DNA from: Pholis gunnellus
Lineage: Eukaryota > Chordata > Actinopteri > Perciformes > Pholidae
Length of the DNA stretch: 64,000 bases
Reading direction: 5' to 3'
Assembly (NCBI GenBank): GCA_910591455.2
Contig: OU342822.1
Span: 14,376,154-14,440,153 of the forward strand
Below, in pieces: positions 1-14,395 of the stretch. The stretch's first letter is position 1. Every line of letters starts with the position of its first letter. The position numbers and the translations under genes were made by a program. The notes under the pieces were generated by a model. The model searched no databases. It was given only the letters and a program-made list of their open reading frames with translations, and had not been told where the DNA came from.

Positions 1-2280
1 GAGCAAACCTCCCTCCTTTCAGGAAATAAAACTGTCCAGAGACAATTGAGTTTATGGGGAAATGTATCAGGGAACTTCCAGAGAAGAATCCCCCTACCCC
101 TTTAGCTTATCTTAAAATCATTTGTCCTTTGCCAAGAAATGCTTTAAGATGTCTGCTATTCCTTAGAATAAGTGTTGTGACTTTATACCAAAATTGAGGT
201 CTGTGTTTGAACTGTTTCACAGGCAGATCTCCAGTGTTCAGTGCCCACTCTCTCAGGGGGGTTGCACGAACATCTGTTATCATTTTTTACTTTTAATGAC
301 ATAATGTTTTAATACGGGGTTCAGACTTCACCCATACCTCCCAACACACACTGATTCACCAGCCTTTTTAAATGAACAATTGAGCCAGCAGGTCAACCAT
401 CAAACACCAAGAAAATTACAAACTTACTGCACAGTCAAAGGAACTGGTACCTCATTTTAACATTGATTCTGCAGTCTGACCTCAAATCACTCTGTTATTG
501 CATGATTGATAAACCCAGGCCCCTTCTTAAAGAAAATCAGTTCATTTGAACTCTTTAAACTATAGGCAACCAAATCCAGGCCTCACCCCACCCCACACAT
601 TGTAAAGCATGAGTCACAAAGTAAACAATATCTGTGAAGTATTTCCCAGCAGTGGTAGTCGTCCCATACATGCTGGGTGGCACCGACATTCAGGCGTCTG
701 CTGGTTCACTGATGGTTTGCTTACTGTCGCTATCAGATAATATTTATCAAATGGATTTGATAAATAAATCCAGAGGCAATACTTCTCTTCCAAATGCTAG
801 GCCTCACACAGAGAGTGCTGTGCTTGGAGGCAATCAAATGCAAACATGTTGCGGTTTCAATGATGTGTTTTGAGTCAAAAATGTGTCATCTCGCTAATAC
901 GGGCGAGAGTATCAAAGAACAATAAAACCACAGTCTTACATAATGACAGCCCCTCTGCATTGATCAATCACAACTATTGAAATGTGACTGGGAGTGGATC
1001 CCACATAAAGATTGCAATTTCAGACTGAAGCATTGACAATTACGGAGCACAGCGCCAGAGCTGCTGGGAAAGAAATTTGGTAGAGAACATAATCTGGTAG
1101 AGTTGTTAGAGACAGTGAATGTGCAGCTTTATCTCTGCCCAGAAAAATGGTCCCTGCAGGCTGTCCAGCGGTGTCACTGGGCTCTCATTAGCATGTAGCT
1201 GCTCACCATGAGCACAGTTTCTTACCTCAGGGGATCAGGGGTGCATAGCCCATCATCTGGCTCTCATTTAAAACAATGAAGGTGGAAAAGAGTTTTTTTT
1301 TCCCCCTTCCCCCCCCCCCCCAATATAAGGAGAGCAAAAAAACAACTCTCATTTCGACACTCTCTCATTTCAGCTTCTCAATTAGCTTTCTTGGCCTATC
1401 AGCGTTTTGGATGCTCTCACTTAAAGGAGGTTACATGAACTCAACCATGCATTGGCCAATTTAATCAATGCCAAGATTTTACAACAAAGAAAAAGAAAAG
1501 GATTTCAATTTCATGTCCAGCTTTCATCTTCAGAAAAGATCTATTGCTGTATATAAACGTCAACTGTGCAGGATTATGGGACACACATTATGGGACACAT
1601 GATTAATGTATTGCTTTGAGGAACGAAGAACAACCTTGTGAGAAATTATTCATTTTCTTCTTATTTTCAACACATTTTGAGCCCTTCACTCAGTGTGTTA
1701 ATTTCCGAATGGCTGTTTTCTTTCCCCATCTGAATCTGATGAACAAAAAAAGAAAAGGGTTTTGCTCAGAGAGTAAACAGAAACTTAAAGTATTTTATGC
1801 TAACTACAGACACCGTTTCCTGTTTGCACTCTCGGTCTTATGATCCCAATTCTAAATTGTGCCATGTGTTCCAAAAATTACTTTTTGCAAAAGCACATCC
1901 AGCAAGACCTAGAGTTAAAAATAGACACCAGGGAAATTTGGAGGTTGTTCAGGTATGTTGTTGGTTAGCTTCATATGGTAGATCCATTGAAGCCTCTCTA
2001 TAATGATCAAGTATATCTACAGATGTGGTTGGAGAACAGATTTATAACAGACTTGTGTTGGGATTCTTTGGCTGAAATCCGATTAGATGTTAATCTTTAA
2101 CTCATAGCCAATACTGACAAATGTATATGGTGCTTTTAAAAAAATATATAATTGTAAAAAAAATAAATAGGGGAATTAGTCTCATGTATCAAAGTCTGAA
2201 AATATGGGAGGGCTGAGTTTGTGTAAAGCGTTATATGCACATGCAAAATACACACAGACGTTACCATAAGGATTTCTCTC
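1..2280. other. No gene seen; AT-rich unique sequence
   Basis: No exon with splice sites or protein family match was found on either strand. It holds a T9/C13 homopolymer block at about 1293-1321 and otherwise unremarkable sequence. Confidence 0.6.
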
Positions 2281-2480
2281 TTAAAAGGATAGTTTAAAAG
2301 GATGCTTTTTTGCTTTCTTGCTCATGTTTGTGCATTAGAGAGAGTGGGTTAGCTTAGCTTAGCATGAAGACTGGAAGCAAGAAGAAGAAACAGCAAGCCT
2401 ATCTCTGTCTAAAGGTAAAAAACAACAACTTGCCTACCAATATCTCTAAAGCTGACTAATTAATACATTTTTTATGTATT
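2281..2480. repeat. Partial copy of the TTAGCTTAGC fold-back repeat family
   Basis: Contains GGTTAGCTTAGCTTAGCATG, then AAGACTGGAAGCAAG and a CTGTCTAAAGGTAA stretch, diagnostic of a teleost interspersed element that occurs four more times in this window. Only one arm is clear. Confidence 0.7.
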
Positions 2481-5400
2481 TTAGGTGCTGGCAGGAGGTT
2501 GAACTATGGACGAAGCAAGGACAGCAGTTTCAGCAGAGTGGCATCAAACTTTTCACCGAACTTTTAGCAATAAAGTTAATAAAAGTCAAAATATTCCTTG
2601 AAGACTCGCCTAATAGGTTGATTTTTACTATAAGAGTCTGTCACATTGAAAGTGAAGGTTACAAACTCAATATAGGCCCAGAAATACAGTTGGTGAAAGT
2701 CAAAGACATACGAAGGTACTGGGTATAGGAAAAACTGAAATTGGACTTATTACACCTCGTCTCCCTTGATTGAATTGGATTTTAATTTCATTTCATCGGA
2801 CAAATTGGACTTGCTTCATCTGATATTTTATATCTGAGTTACTGCATTATTGTATCTATTATAAGTAATCGACATGTTCTTGTACTTTCATCCGACATCT
2901 TCTGTTTTACTGACTTTACTTTCTCTTGCGCCATCTAATATTCATTCTTAGAACCACGTAATATGTATTTCATCTATTATGGGCGCTTTGACTTTGTTTA
3001 ACATTGCACTGCATGCCATTTACTGCCTGTAATACTTCACAATATGCAATTGTAAACTTATCCTTGTCATTACAAGTTGTGGTAGATAGAATGACCAGAT
3101 AAATACCTAAAATGCAAATGTGAATAAGTGTTCGGAGTCCAGATTCAGAGAAGATCTTTTTAGGGAAGGCTCATGAAAAGAAAAGAAAAAAAAAGCTGAG
3201 ATACATAATGAAAACTTTCCATTTCCAAAGATTATATCCGTTTTTCCCCCCTAACTAAAGACCCCTCTGAGACTATTACACTTACCTTTAAGTTTTACTC
3301 ACTGTGACCCAATGCCCCAAAGTAAGTGCCCATAAAAATGCCACAGAAATTAATTACAAGGAAAGTTGATCTTCCCATTGTTAATTTGCCAGGCGTCCCT
3401 ATGGGAGTATAGAGATCTCAGAAAAGGCTCACTGGGAGAGGTCATTATTGTGGCTATAGCTCTGTAAAGATACAATTTCAGTCCAGGAAGCTACAGGGCT
3501 ATGGCCAGAACCACAAACACACCGAGAAGCACACAAGTTCAACTTTATTCCACGTGGTGAAGATACAAGAGAGAGGGACTTTGTGCTTTGATGCACCGTC
3601 TGTCTTTTCTCTCGAATGAATACCATTATAGATCGTCATTAAGATGCCTGCCTAGCAACCCACTGGCATCAGACTACATTATGTTGGCCGCAAGCCTGAA
3701 AAGCGAAGAAAACATTGGCCCAAGTGATGATCCGGGCTTGGCTGAAGGAGCGGAGAAGATTTATTTTCAGTAACATGACATCAATAAGAGCAGTGTGCCC
3801 GTGTGTTGAATCATATCTTATCGTGGATGTCAGCCCAAAGTACTTTTTCATTTCACAGCTTCAGAGCGGAGCAGTGTTTGCCTTTACCACCACTGCTGAT
3901 ACGATCAGCATCGGACCAAAAAAATAGATTACAATACTTTGGCCTCGCAATTCTGCTACTAGCCTGCATTTCACAGAGCACAAAATATCTTCACAGCTCA
4001 TGAGCTAATCCAACGTGGAAATACAGCGCTCTGGGAATGGCTGGCCATTACAGACTGGGGGTATAAGATTAGGAGACATGGTCCTTAATACGTCTTACTA
4101 CGAGAAGACTTTCCTGACCAGCCGTTATATTGTCTCTCTCTCTCTCCCTAACCCTCTCTTCCCCTGTTGGCTACGGCAGCGAGTTTCCATGAGATCGCAA
4201 CGCCTTCCTCGCTCTCAAGAGCCTCTAAGATACCACACAGTAAATGTAAAGCGATAATTCACCGGGGGAAAAAATGACTGCATGGCTAACTGGTAAAGAC
4301 ACGGTTGGGCTGGAGGACAATGAGAGGTGGATGACAGATTGATAACGGAAGAGACAGAGCATGTACCTCTGTTCCCTCCATTATCATTTTACTACAAATG
4401 CACATTGTGGTATGTCCGAAGCCATACAGTGTTTGATAGAGCACATTCAAACCGCCGACTTTTACAGAAGCTGAGTTTAGTCTCTAGCCGGTTTGAATTC
4501 ATTGTGCATCTGAGGATGAACGACTCAAATTAAAGTCTCTTCACTGCTCCCATGGCCAATATTTACATTTTTATAGAGCCACTTGTGCAGGTTTAACATA
4601 TTGCAAAGGCATAATCTGTGCAGGTATTATTGTGGAAATGGCAAATAATTGTATTTAAATATCATGACACATGTTACGACATTTAAAACAGTAAAGAAAT
4701 CTAACTCCAACTTGGTTGAGAAGCCACGACTTTGATTATAGCTCCTCCAAGAATCAGTGCGCACAGGCTGCTGTGGTACAGTGATACTGCTGTGGCATTC
4801 ACCACATCTGTCAGTAGGTATTATAAAAACACTGGTAACATGACAATTACTCCCTGGACTTCTTTATTGCTGATTTGGTGGGTGTCTCACAGTTGCAAGC
4901 AGTCATCTGGGAGGTATCAGAGAAAAGGAATGCTGAAGAGGAAGCCACCATGGCTATCTGATGTAGAGAGGTTAATGTTAGATAAAGAGATGTTAGTGTT
5001 TCCTGTTCGCTCCTCTCTTATTTAGACCAAGATGTAAGCGAAGATTGAACTCGAGAGAGAGGCACATAAATCAACATACACTACAGACTTCTTAACAAAT
5101 GTACAGTACGAAAATAAAGACAGGGCACGTAATCATTGAGCCGCTTAAAACCAGGCCTCACTACGCTTAAAAGTAAAATGTCTGACAACTTATGAACACG
5201 AAACAGCGTTTTGTTTTCAAGGCGTCAGAACTCAGTACAAACAAAGATCAGATTGTTCTCTCCGCCACACTTTTCTGACATCAGACTGTAATCTTTGTAA
5301 TTTTCCAAAATGGACAATCTGACAATGGCTCCCACTTTTCATGTGTATCTGGCTGCAATACCTTCAAGAAGAAATTGCCCAAAAGAATCGGCAATTACCC

Positions 5401-8400
5401 CCATTGGTAGGATTAGCTGTATCGAGACTACAAAGACCACAAAGAGGGTTGCCATTCGGAGCAACGCCTCTTTAGATGTCAGATGACACCTCGTATAACT
5501 AGTTCATTTCAAACATACTAAACCCTTAAGTCTTTCATTACAGATGTTTTTTTTATGTTTGACAAGTTGTTACATTATCTGTCGCAGACATGTCTGTTCA
5601 GGGATTTTCTGAGCCTCCAGTCTTCAGTGTGTTGATTTACTGAGGTTCTTGTCTTTCTGATGAGGTGCTATTAAGCACTGGGGATGACTGCCATAAGCAA
5701 TCTGCTCTATTTCTAACCTCATACATGCACAATGAATTTCCCACCGTCTTATCTACAACTGAAACTGAATAAACACAAATGCGTGCCCCTCTGGACTGTG
5801 AGAGTCTGTGATTGTGCTATTTGGCATCGCTAATACTACCTTGGGAGCTGTTATTGCGCAAAGATTTTACAGTGAGGGGACTTACAATTATCTGGCCTCT
5901 TTAGCCCGTTAGGATGATGTAATTAATTGCAGTTTTATCCTTGAGTCCGACTCTGCAGAGTCGAGCAGCAGCAGCAGCATTTGTAGGTCATGGACACATA
6001 TTGTATGGATGGGTGATAAAGACAGAAGACAGTTGGAAAGAGAGTTTGGTAATGAAAAGGTAATAGCTGGTTTTCTCCAATTAAATGACCTTGAGGACCA
6101 CTCATTTCAGGGTTGCAGTGTTCAGAAGAATGAGAAGAATGTGGAAAAATATATCCTCTCTGAGGGTTATGGCAACCATTGTTTGTTTTTGCACCTGAGT
6201 TTCAGGAAAGAACATAAATATCTTGGTGGGATGCCATGGTGGAGAGGAGATCGCTTCAGGACTCGGGATAGTTGCTCTCAGTAAGTCACTGCTTTGTGTT
6301 TTGAGAGGAAATACCTCAATTTATACACGAACATACTTGCAGCACGAATTAGTGCACTGTACTGGTTTCTTTAACAGAATAGTCTATATTCTTGTATTTT
6401 CAGGCAGTGAGATCAGACATTTGAAGAGAAGCATTTATTATGGCCTGTTAAATAGAGCATTCTCAGCGTGCGAGCTGATAACGATGAATCAAATTATTTA
6501 TTAGAATATAAAAATGATGTAATGTGAAATAAAATAGACAGGTTGACCCCAAAATGATTTGTGGCCGCTGAAGTGTCAGCTAGTGGGGTTCCCCATAAAT
6601 ACTTTTTACACAAATTATTCCCATTTACTGCAGCACGTTCTAGGCAGTCATACCCTGACCTGTGTCCATACAACTGGGGACCAGAATAAAATATGATGGT
6701 ACTTGTTTTCGGTCTCTGCCTGCATTAATTGAACCAAATCTTCCCATGAAGGCCTGTCCACTCTCAAATGAAACTGTCAAACATCTTGTATGTCATCCAG
6801 AAACGCACTAAGAGGAAGTTTCCAGCGTAGCTTTTATGATCAGAAATGAGCATGTTGCTCAGCTGATGTCAGTCCAGTCACTGACTTGATTTTGTGAGGC
6901 TTCGGTTTGCGTCTCCCTTCATCGCAGCTGTCATCCTTGATATGTACAAAGATAAATCACGCTTTGCAAACATGAATATCTGACAATGCGGGATGAAATA
7001 AAACACGCTGCGCTGCAGTCATCCAGCTGTTCACCGTCCCGAGGTTGGAATGTGCTGCCATGTGAAGCCTCGGAAGAAGACATTCATTAAAGGATTAGAG
7101 CCCACACTTTGTACTGACACAAGAATGAGGGCAGCTGAAAGGAGAAGAATGAAATGATGAAAATGATAATCATGCACCATTTTGCGCATGAGAGGAGATG
7201 CTGCTGGTGTAGGTAGCCGGAATCAAAACAAAGTGCAAAGATCCTCCCTTTTCTGAGGCAGCGCCATGCTGGCAAAGATAACAGCTGAGGTGGAATCCTG
7301 CCGTGGTTAAGCCTCTTTGGTGCACTTTTTCATGTTGTGTTTTAATAAGGTGTCAAAGAGGCTGAGATCAAAGAAGCCGTGGCCACTTTAGTGTTTCTTA
7401 AATGGAGCAGTGATCAACAAATTCTCAGCAGCCTGGGAAGACACTCTGTCCCTGGAGAGCAGCAGTAGCAGCAGCAAGAAAGTCAAGAGATGAATTTAGA
7501 AAGTAATTCAGTTAGGGAGCGTTTCATGGGATCTTCCAGGGCCTTCCAGTAAGAGCTCATATTTTTCAATTTGAGATGTCTGCACTCTCCTCAAATAGTT
7601 CATTCTTTAGTGTCCTAAAAAGTGGTCTTAAAGTGTTTCAACTGCAGTTCCAAACCAAACAGAGGCAGAGCATTACTTTGCTTGTTTATTGAAAGTTTCA
7701 ATAATAGGCAATTTGGCAGCGACACTAGGAATCCTCAGCCGAAAAACATAAAAGTAGCAGTATGTGTGGTCTGGTGCTGCCGTTGCAGTGAACTCCAAAG
7801 AAGCAGGAGGACCAGGGCCAGCGTATTTCCCGTAGCATAACACACGCCGACAGCAGGCAGACATGGCAAACTGGACTCTCCTTGTTCTCACACTCGGTGC
7901 CAAATTGGGGGAAATTCTTCCAGTGGCAAGTATCAATTGCTCACTTTAAACAAACATCTAAGGCTTTTGAAAATCAACATGGTGCGTGCATGTCTCCCTA
8001 TAGGGCATCTGATATGGGGAGACCACACACACGGAGTCACCTTTCAGCATCACCTTTCTCCTCGCACGGACTTTTCGTCATTTGCATGCTCCATACCTAC
8101 CTGCTCTCTTTGGCCAAGATTTTTATCAGACATTAATCAAGGTGAGAGGTGACAACATCAGCCCACAAACAGAAGGACGGACTACATTCTGGACAATGTC
8201 TTCTATATGTCAAGTGTAGTGAAGTATCATATCCACCAGAGAGATTCTGTCCGACACTGTGGGGCTGTATTCAGTCCTTCTTTTAACAGTTGTGTCACAA
8301 AAGCATCAGCATTGGAAAAACACATCCATCATTCTCATTCTGAAATGTCTCACTCGCAAATCGTATGCAAGACAAGTCGACAGCCATGAAGTCTGAATCG

Positions 8401-8670
8401 CCTGGCTTGGCCCCCATCTGGTAGAGCTATACAGGCAACTTCAAACGGTCGGCTTCAACCTTAAAACATATCGCACAGTGGTCATATGGCTATGTGATCT
8501 TTGCGACGCTGTGGAGCTGCACAGATTACATTTTAAAGTGTGTAATAGTTGTGGGTAGATAAAGATATCGCTTAAGAGGGAGCGACTTGCAGCTAATAAG
8601 TTGATTCTGCAGGAGGAAAAAGACGTTTCATTGGCTCTTCATGTGCAAAAAAAGACCACAACAAATGAAA
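2481..8670. other. No gene seen; unique non-coding sequence
   Basis: Both strands were read for family motifs and splice-bounded frames; none is convincing. A short CAG tract lies at about 5966-5980 and a CT-rich stretch at 4133-4150. Conserved regulatory elements cannot be excluded without cross-species alignment. Confidence 0.5.
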
Positions 8671-8677
8671 CACGCTA

Positions 8678-9791
8678 CTAGGGGTGGCGCTAGAAAATTG
8701 CTACAGCATAGTATCGTGATATTTTGCGTTGCAATATTGTATCGATACCCAGACGCCAAGTATCGATTTGTTTATTGTATAAACTTATCAATATTGCAAT
8801 TAAAGATGTCGGGATTAACCAATTTGGCCATAACTGCGGTTATGTAAATCAGGGTTTCATACCATAAGAATTGAAGAAGCTATGATGATTTTAGAGGGAA
8901 CCAATACTCCAACCGTATATCTGCCAAAAAGTGACTTAAATCGGCAGTGTGGAAGCATTTTGGATGTAAACAATGACCATGGAGTCATCTGAACCGCCGA
9001 TTAATTACACAGTTTAACTATCATAGTGTGAAAATAGTTTTACTGTCGATTGTCATCGGCCTAAATTCAGTAAATATGCAATCTGGAGATCTGCATTGAT
9101 GCTTTCTTGCGAGTCTGATAATAAGACATTGTGAAAAACAAATCTGTATTTAAATCGGCAGGAGCCAAGTAACATTGGCAGGAACAGCTCCATGCTATAA
9201 AGTACAGAGCAAGGCCGTACGGAGGTTGCATTGAGTAACATTGTGGTGTGCTCAAGCTCCATTCAGTAAATAGGAGTATTGGATGTAAGTAAATTATAAT
9301 GTTATCATGATTTGTCCTAATATAATCGGACAACATTTTGTTTTGATGAGAAACTCAAATAAATCCAGTTGTTTGAAGGAGGTTTTCACAGCAACACTAG
9401 CTCTGAGCAGCTTATAATACATAATAAAAATGACTAATGCCATCAATAAAAACACAATCTTTTATTACCTAATCATTTGAAATGTGTTTTTATGCAAATC
9501 AACACAAAAGTAAATAGTTCATGATAATAAATATGTGTGTTCATTGGCTATAGGCCTATTAGAAATGGACTGAAAACTTTCTTATTAGATAAAAATGCAT
9601 TATTTGCAGTTAAAAATAGATAATAAATCGCAGTATATCACAATGTTTGATATCTCAATATTTAGCATCTTGCAAAATGTTTAAAATCGCAATATTAATA
9701 TATTGTGACTTAAGTATCGTGATAATATCGTATCGTGGTAATATTGTATCGCGATAATATCGTATCGTGATAATATCGTATCGTTGGGCCT
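8678..9791. mobile_element. Non-autonomous hAT-like DNA transposon
   Basis: The left end, around TAGGGGTGGCG, is followed by TATCGTGATATTTTG. The right side has tandem GATAATATCGTATCGTG units (about 9715-9785) ending TTGGGCCTG, whose complement CAGGCCCAACG resembles the left end. The AT-rich 1.1-kb interior has no transposase. The combination of a TAGGGGTGG end with ATATCG-rich subterminal repeats is typical of fish hAT-derived elements. Exact ends are uncertain because I found no clear 8-bp target duplication. Confidence 0.65.
9715..9785. repeat. Short tandem repeats of a TATCG-rich unit
   Basis: At least four imperfect copies of a roughly 16-bp unit (GATAATATCGTATCGTG). They form the subterminal block of the hAT-like element. 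Confidence 0.8.
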
Positions 9792-12700
9792 GTGATTCCC
9801 AGGCTAACACACTACCATCACTAAACCTGTATTCACTAACTGAGGAATTAGTAAATGAAAGTGTTTATGACAACAGTTAGCTGATACGCACTTTATATTT
9901 TTGAATACATTTGCAGTTTAGTGGTGGTGTTTGTATTCATGCAGATTACTGGAAAACTACAGATGCCATGTAGAAACATTTCCAGAGTACTTTTTTTACT
10001 TTACTAAACATCAACAGCCATCAATAACCAGATATCTTTATCCCCCAAAAAACATGCATGTATTTCATTCTAGACTCACCAGTTCACACCAATGCTTAAT
10101 AAGAAATCCATCAGATGAAGATAGTGATTTATTCTCTGACAGTGACGTAAATAGACCCCAGTACAAAGCGTCTTTGTGGATCAGGAGCCAGTTGCTCCCG
10201 CTTTTCAAAGGCTGGAACTTGGTTTCTTAAATGGAGATTTATGCATCACCTAAATGAAATGGGTCATCCCACAATATGTTATTTAGAGATTAGATGTTAG
10301 TACAGTGACTTCCTGTTAATTGCCTTTGATTGGGTGGCACAGCAGACGTTTCTTAGCAACTAAAATACACTGTACAATTTAGTAAATCACTGGTTTGAAA
10401 CTAGCTAGTGGTTACTGAGGACTTAGGGAGGAATTTAGACAAAAACTCAATCCTGTTTGTTTCTGTTTAAAACACCACATCGTGGCATTGTTGTCTGTCC
10501 AGTTAGCTCTGATTTTCCTCTTCAGGGAAGTGTTTATTGTCACTTGTTAAAAGTCAGTCTAGATTTGAAATCACAAAAAAAAAGGATGTAACCAAAAGTG
10601 AATACACTTCATCACAAAGCAAAGCCTGGATTTGAACTCAGCATTCGTTCACACAAACTGAAAACCAACAGAGGAAACCATAACTTCTTTCACAAGAAAC
10701 CACTTTGTTTAGATAACAACCATAAGAAAAGCATTTTTGCAATCCTCAACATTTTAATATATTTGACGACAAAACATAAGCCTTTAATTACCGGCAGATA
10801 ACATAATGCAGAAATGCTCACCGCAGTGGTCTTTCACTCCTGCTGCTAAAAAATTACCAGCAATGGCGGGATGACGTTAGCTATGAGAGTTTAAGCTGGG
10901 GCACATGTCAGCAGCTCTGCAGGCTTCAAACATACTGCACACGTTTGTGTGTGAAAAGTATTGTGAAAAAGAGTCAAAAGTCCACCACTCGCTTAGAAAT
11001 TGAAAACATGAGGGCGTTTTCACACAGGAAGGGAAGAGGAGGCTTTGATTCCTTAAAGTGTTGACAGTGCAAGGCCACCTTGTACTGAAACCTCCCTTGT
11101 TAATGGCTTCTTGAGCAGCTCCCAATACAACAAAGACTCAAAAGAACTGAAGTATAATGACGGTACTATGAGAAACAAATGCATATGATGCAATATCTTC
11201 ATTGACAGTACGTTGTATTGAAACTGTAATACTGACCTAGAAGAAAAGGGCAATGGTTTGAATGTAAATAACTTCCAAAATCTCCATTTATTGTTGCAAT
11301 GATCAGATGTCTGAACAGTTGCATGAGGATACATTGCAATGATATACAAATATCTAAAACAGGAGTCAGGAGTAACTGTCAAATAGGTGCTAATTGAACT
11401 TCAGGGTTATGCAAAGCCTCTCATCCAAAACAAATTAAAACACATGTTTTGTGGCCTGCTGATCAGAGACTGATTTGAGGCAGCAAAGGGTACAAACAGG
11501 AAGTTCAAAGTCACACACAATGAGTGTAAAGATGAAGCCGGGTTTTCAAATCAAGCTAATAAAAGTCATATGGCGAGAAAAGGGCACCAGCAGTCCACAC
11601 TGTGGATTGATGTAGAGAGTAGAGAGTAGAGTGAGAGGTCATGGCAGCGATGTGTTTTTCTTGTGCCGTTGCGAAAACAGACACCAGGACTTTGTGCAAG
11701 TAGCAGCCACACCGTAATGCGTGGTTTTAGGAGCAAATGAGCAATACAACCACTAGTGACTCTGCACGCTGACACCATGTATCAGCATTAAACCACAACA
11801 ATCTGCCACTGTGTGGTTCACATTTATTTTGTCAATATATTCAGCAAAGAAATGGTGTTTTAAAATCAATCGATTATGATGCCATTTCACTTAAGAGAAA
11901 CATTCTTTTATGTATCTTAAGAGAACTTGCAATCTCTTCTTCATGGAACACAAAGTAGAGTTCATTATAAAGATGATTGGAGGCTCCATCAGATCACTTT
12001 TCACTGGAAACAGCTTGCCGAAGGGCCCAGTAGGCTTCAAGCAAAACCCTAATTTCCTTGCAAATCTCATACAACAATATTAGTTTTAAACCAGCAAAGC
12101 ATTTTACGTCATCTCAAGAGAGCGATGGTGGCCAAAACTGTAGAAAATAGAGTCACAGGAAGGATGTAACACTCGTGCCAAAAGACTGAGAGAACTGTGT
12201 GAATTTGTCCATATTGCAGGCGAGGGTGATTTAAATTGTGTTATGACTATTTTTTACATCTGAATATCCAGCGGGATCCAACTATACTATGCTATTGTTG
12301 AGAAACAACATTGATAAAATAATATTTCTTGTGATTGTAATTTTTGTTGCTGGAATGTCAAATAAATGACTTGAACTTCAACCAGGGGCTCGATAAAGGC
12401 CCCAATAGTAACAGTAACAGTGTATTGTGTATTCACATAAGCAAATATATATTTAAAATGTTGCATATCTGCTTTCCTCCCTCATCTTTCGGTATATTTT
12501 CATTGAAAACACATTGTGTCACATAATTTATATTGTACATTGAACATCTGAGGTATTGCTCCTTTTGTCCTGCTAGAAATAAGTGCAGGCCTTGCAGAGT
12601 TTTCTCTGTCATAGCCGCTTGCTATTTGCTGATAGAGCAACCAAAGTTCCCCTCATGGATCATTAAGCTTCATTTTTAGCTTGTGATTAACTTTGGTTTA

Positions 12701-14310
12701 GCTTCCAGCAGGGAGCAGAGGGGGGGGGGGAAACCCCCCCACAACCAAAATGTGATGCATCGTCAGCCTGTATTTCTCTGAGAAGGATATCTGTTGCATC
12801 ACTTTGCATTTTTGTGTAATGACTAATGTTTTGAAAGCAATACAAAAGCTAGGGCTAATTGCTGCGTGGGATTATGATAATATGATAACTTCAGTAACTT
12901 CTCATAAACTGAGGCAGAGGGTGAACTGGGTGAAAGGGGAATTCAACAGCCTTTCAGCTGCTAGTACCCTGTTTGACCCCGTAAGCTCTTACTCTATATT
13001 CACTGGTAGACTTAACAAAATACACGCAGACACACGTGTATCCTTACCAGCAAGAAGAAAATATTCCCTTGAACAGAGTATAATGCTGTCAAGCTAAACA
13101 AAGATCCCATGTGCTTGCTAGCTAGCTAGCTAAACTGTGTGTGTTAGGAAAATCAGAGTAAATCCAAGGCTGCTGAGGCAGTGGGTTCGGTAGTTGACCT
13201 AATCAAGCCACAACCAGCTCTTGCTGTTTCTAAACATTCATTGGGCTTTGTGGAAGACTATGACTGATCGTAATTCACGAACCTGGCTTATTGGAGGGCT
13301 GATGTAACTTCCCTTTTCGCGCTCAGTGATCACATTCACAGTTGACCTTTTTCTTGCCAAGGGATCACTTCCAGAGGAATGGCAGTTTTTACCTCCCTAA
13401 AATCCAAAGAATTCACATGATATTCAGCCCAAAGGGCAAAAAGGCAAACAGATGGACGGCTGATGCAGCAAATAAGAGATCTGTGTGGTGATTCACACAC
13501 CTGCTTTGTCAAATAGTGTGAGATGAACAAATAAGAGCCGGCCAGAGGATCCTGGATCAAGTTTAGTCTGAGGCGGCCAGACAATGACTCAAAAGCAGGT
13601 TATTGATTCAGTGAGTAAATCACAGACGACAAAGATTGTGCACCATGGACCGTAAGAGCAGGTGCCTTAAAATGTGTTTCAGTAAATCTTCTTTGTTCTT
13701 CTTGATTTACATACTTGCTACCAAAAAGCAGCTGATTCTGACAGTCCCACACTTACGTATACATTATAGTATGCTGTACAGTTATTGTTTAATCAGACAC
13801 CATTGTATTCTGATGATCTCCACTTAATAAACTAGGCCAAGTTCATACAGATGAGGCAACCGGCAAGATGCAAACTTCAAGATAAATTCATTTACATCCC
13901 GAGATGATGCAATTCACAATTTCTTTAAATTCAGTTTCACCAGCAAAATCCTTTTTCACATTTTGACTTGCAAGAGAAGCAAAATAGTTATTGATATCAT
14001 CAACACTACAACCGCCAAGACAGCGTCATAAAACCCAACGGTCTGTCAGACTAATAACTCTGTTTAAATAAAAACTACAAGCCTTCCAGTGCAAACCTCG
14101 TGTGTTTATGAGACCGAAAAGATATTAAAATAAGCTTTTATTCCTCTGAATGCCACTACAGCCATATTATACATTATTACCATATTTTTTTTTATCTCAA
14201 AGTATTCCATGTCTTAATGCGTTTGAGATTGGTGTCACCTCAACATTATGTGTCCTATTTACACATCCAACAGACACGGAGCAACATATGTTTTCAGTTT
14301 CAGGCTACAT
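9792..14310. other. No gene seen
   Basis: Mostly AT-rich unique sequence. A G11-AAA-C7 stretch at 12720-12740 could form a small hairpin, and GCTAGCTAGCTAGC lies near 13116-13132. No supported exon. Confidence 0.5.
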
Positions 14311-14314
14311 GACG

Positions 14315-14395
14315 AATGTAAGTCCAACGTTCACTCTTCTGTTAGCTCTGTTTTTGGCCTCCATCAACTCCTGATGCAAATATCCACGTTAACGG
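14315..14395. repeat. Fragment of a teleost interspersed repeat (inverted relative to the copy at 32370)
   Basis: CCAACGTTCACTCTTCTGTT followed by AGCTCTGTTTTTGGCCTCCA is close to the reverse complement of the segment around 32490-32580 (GGAGACCAAAAGCAGAGCTA, AGAGAGTGAATATTGG). Confidence 0.6.
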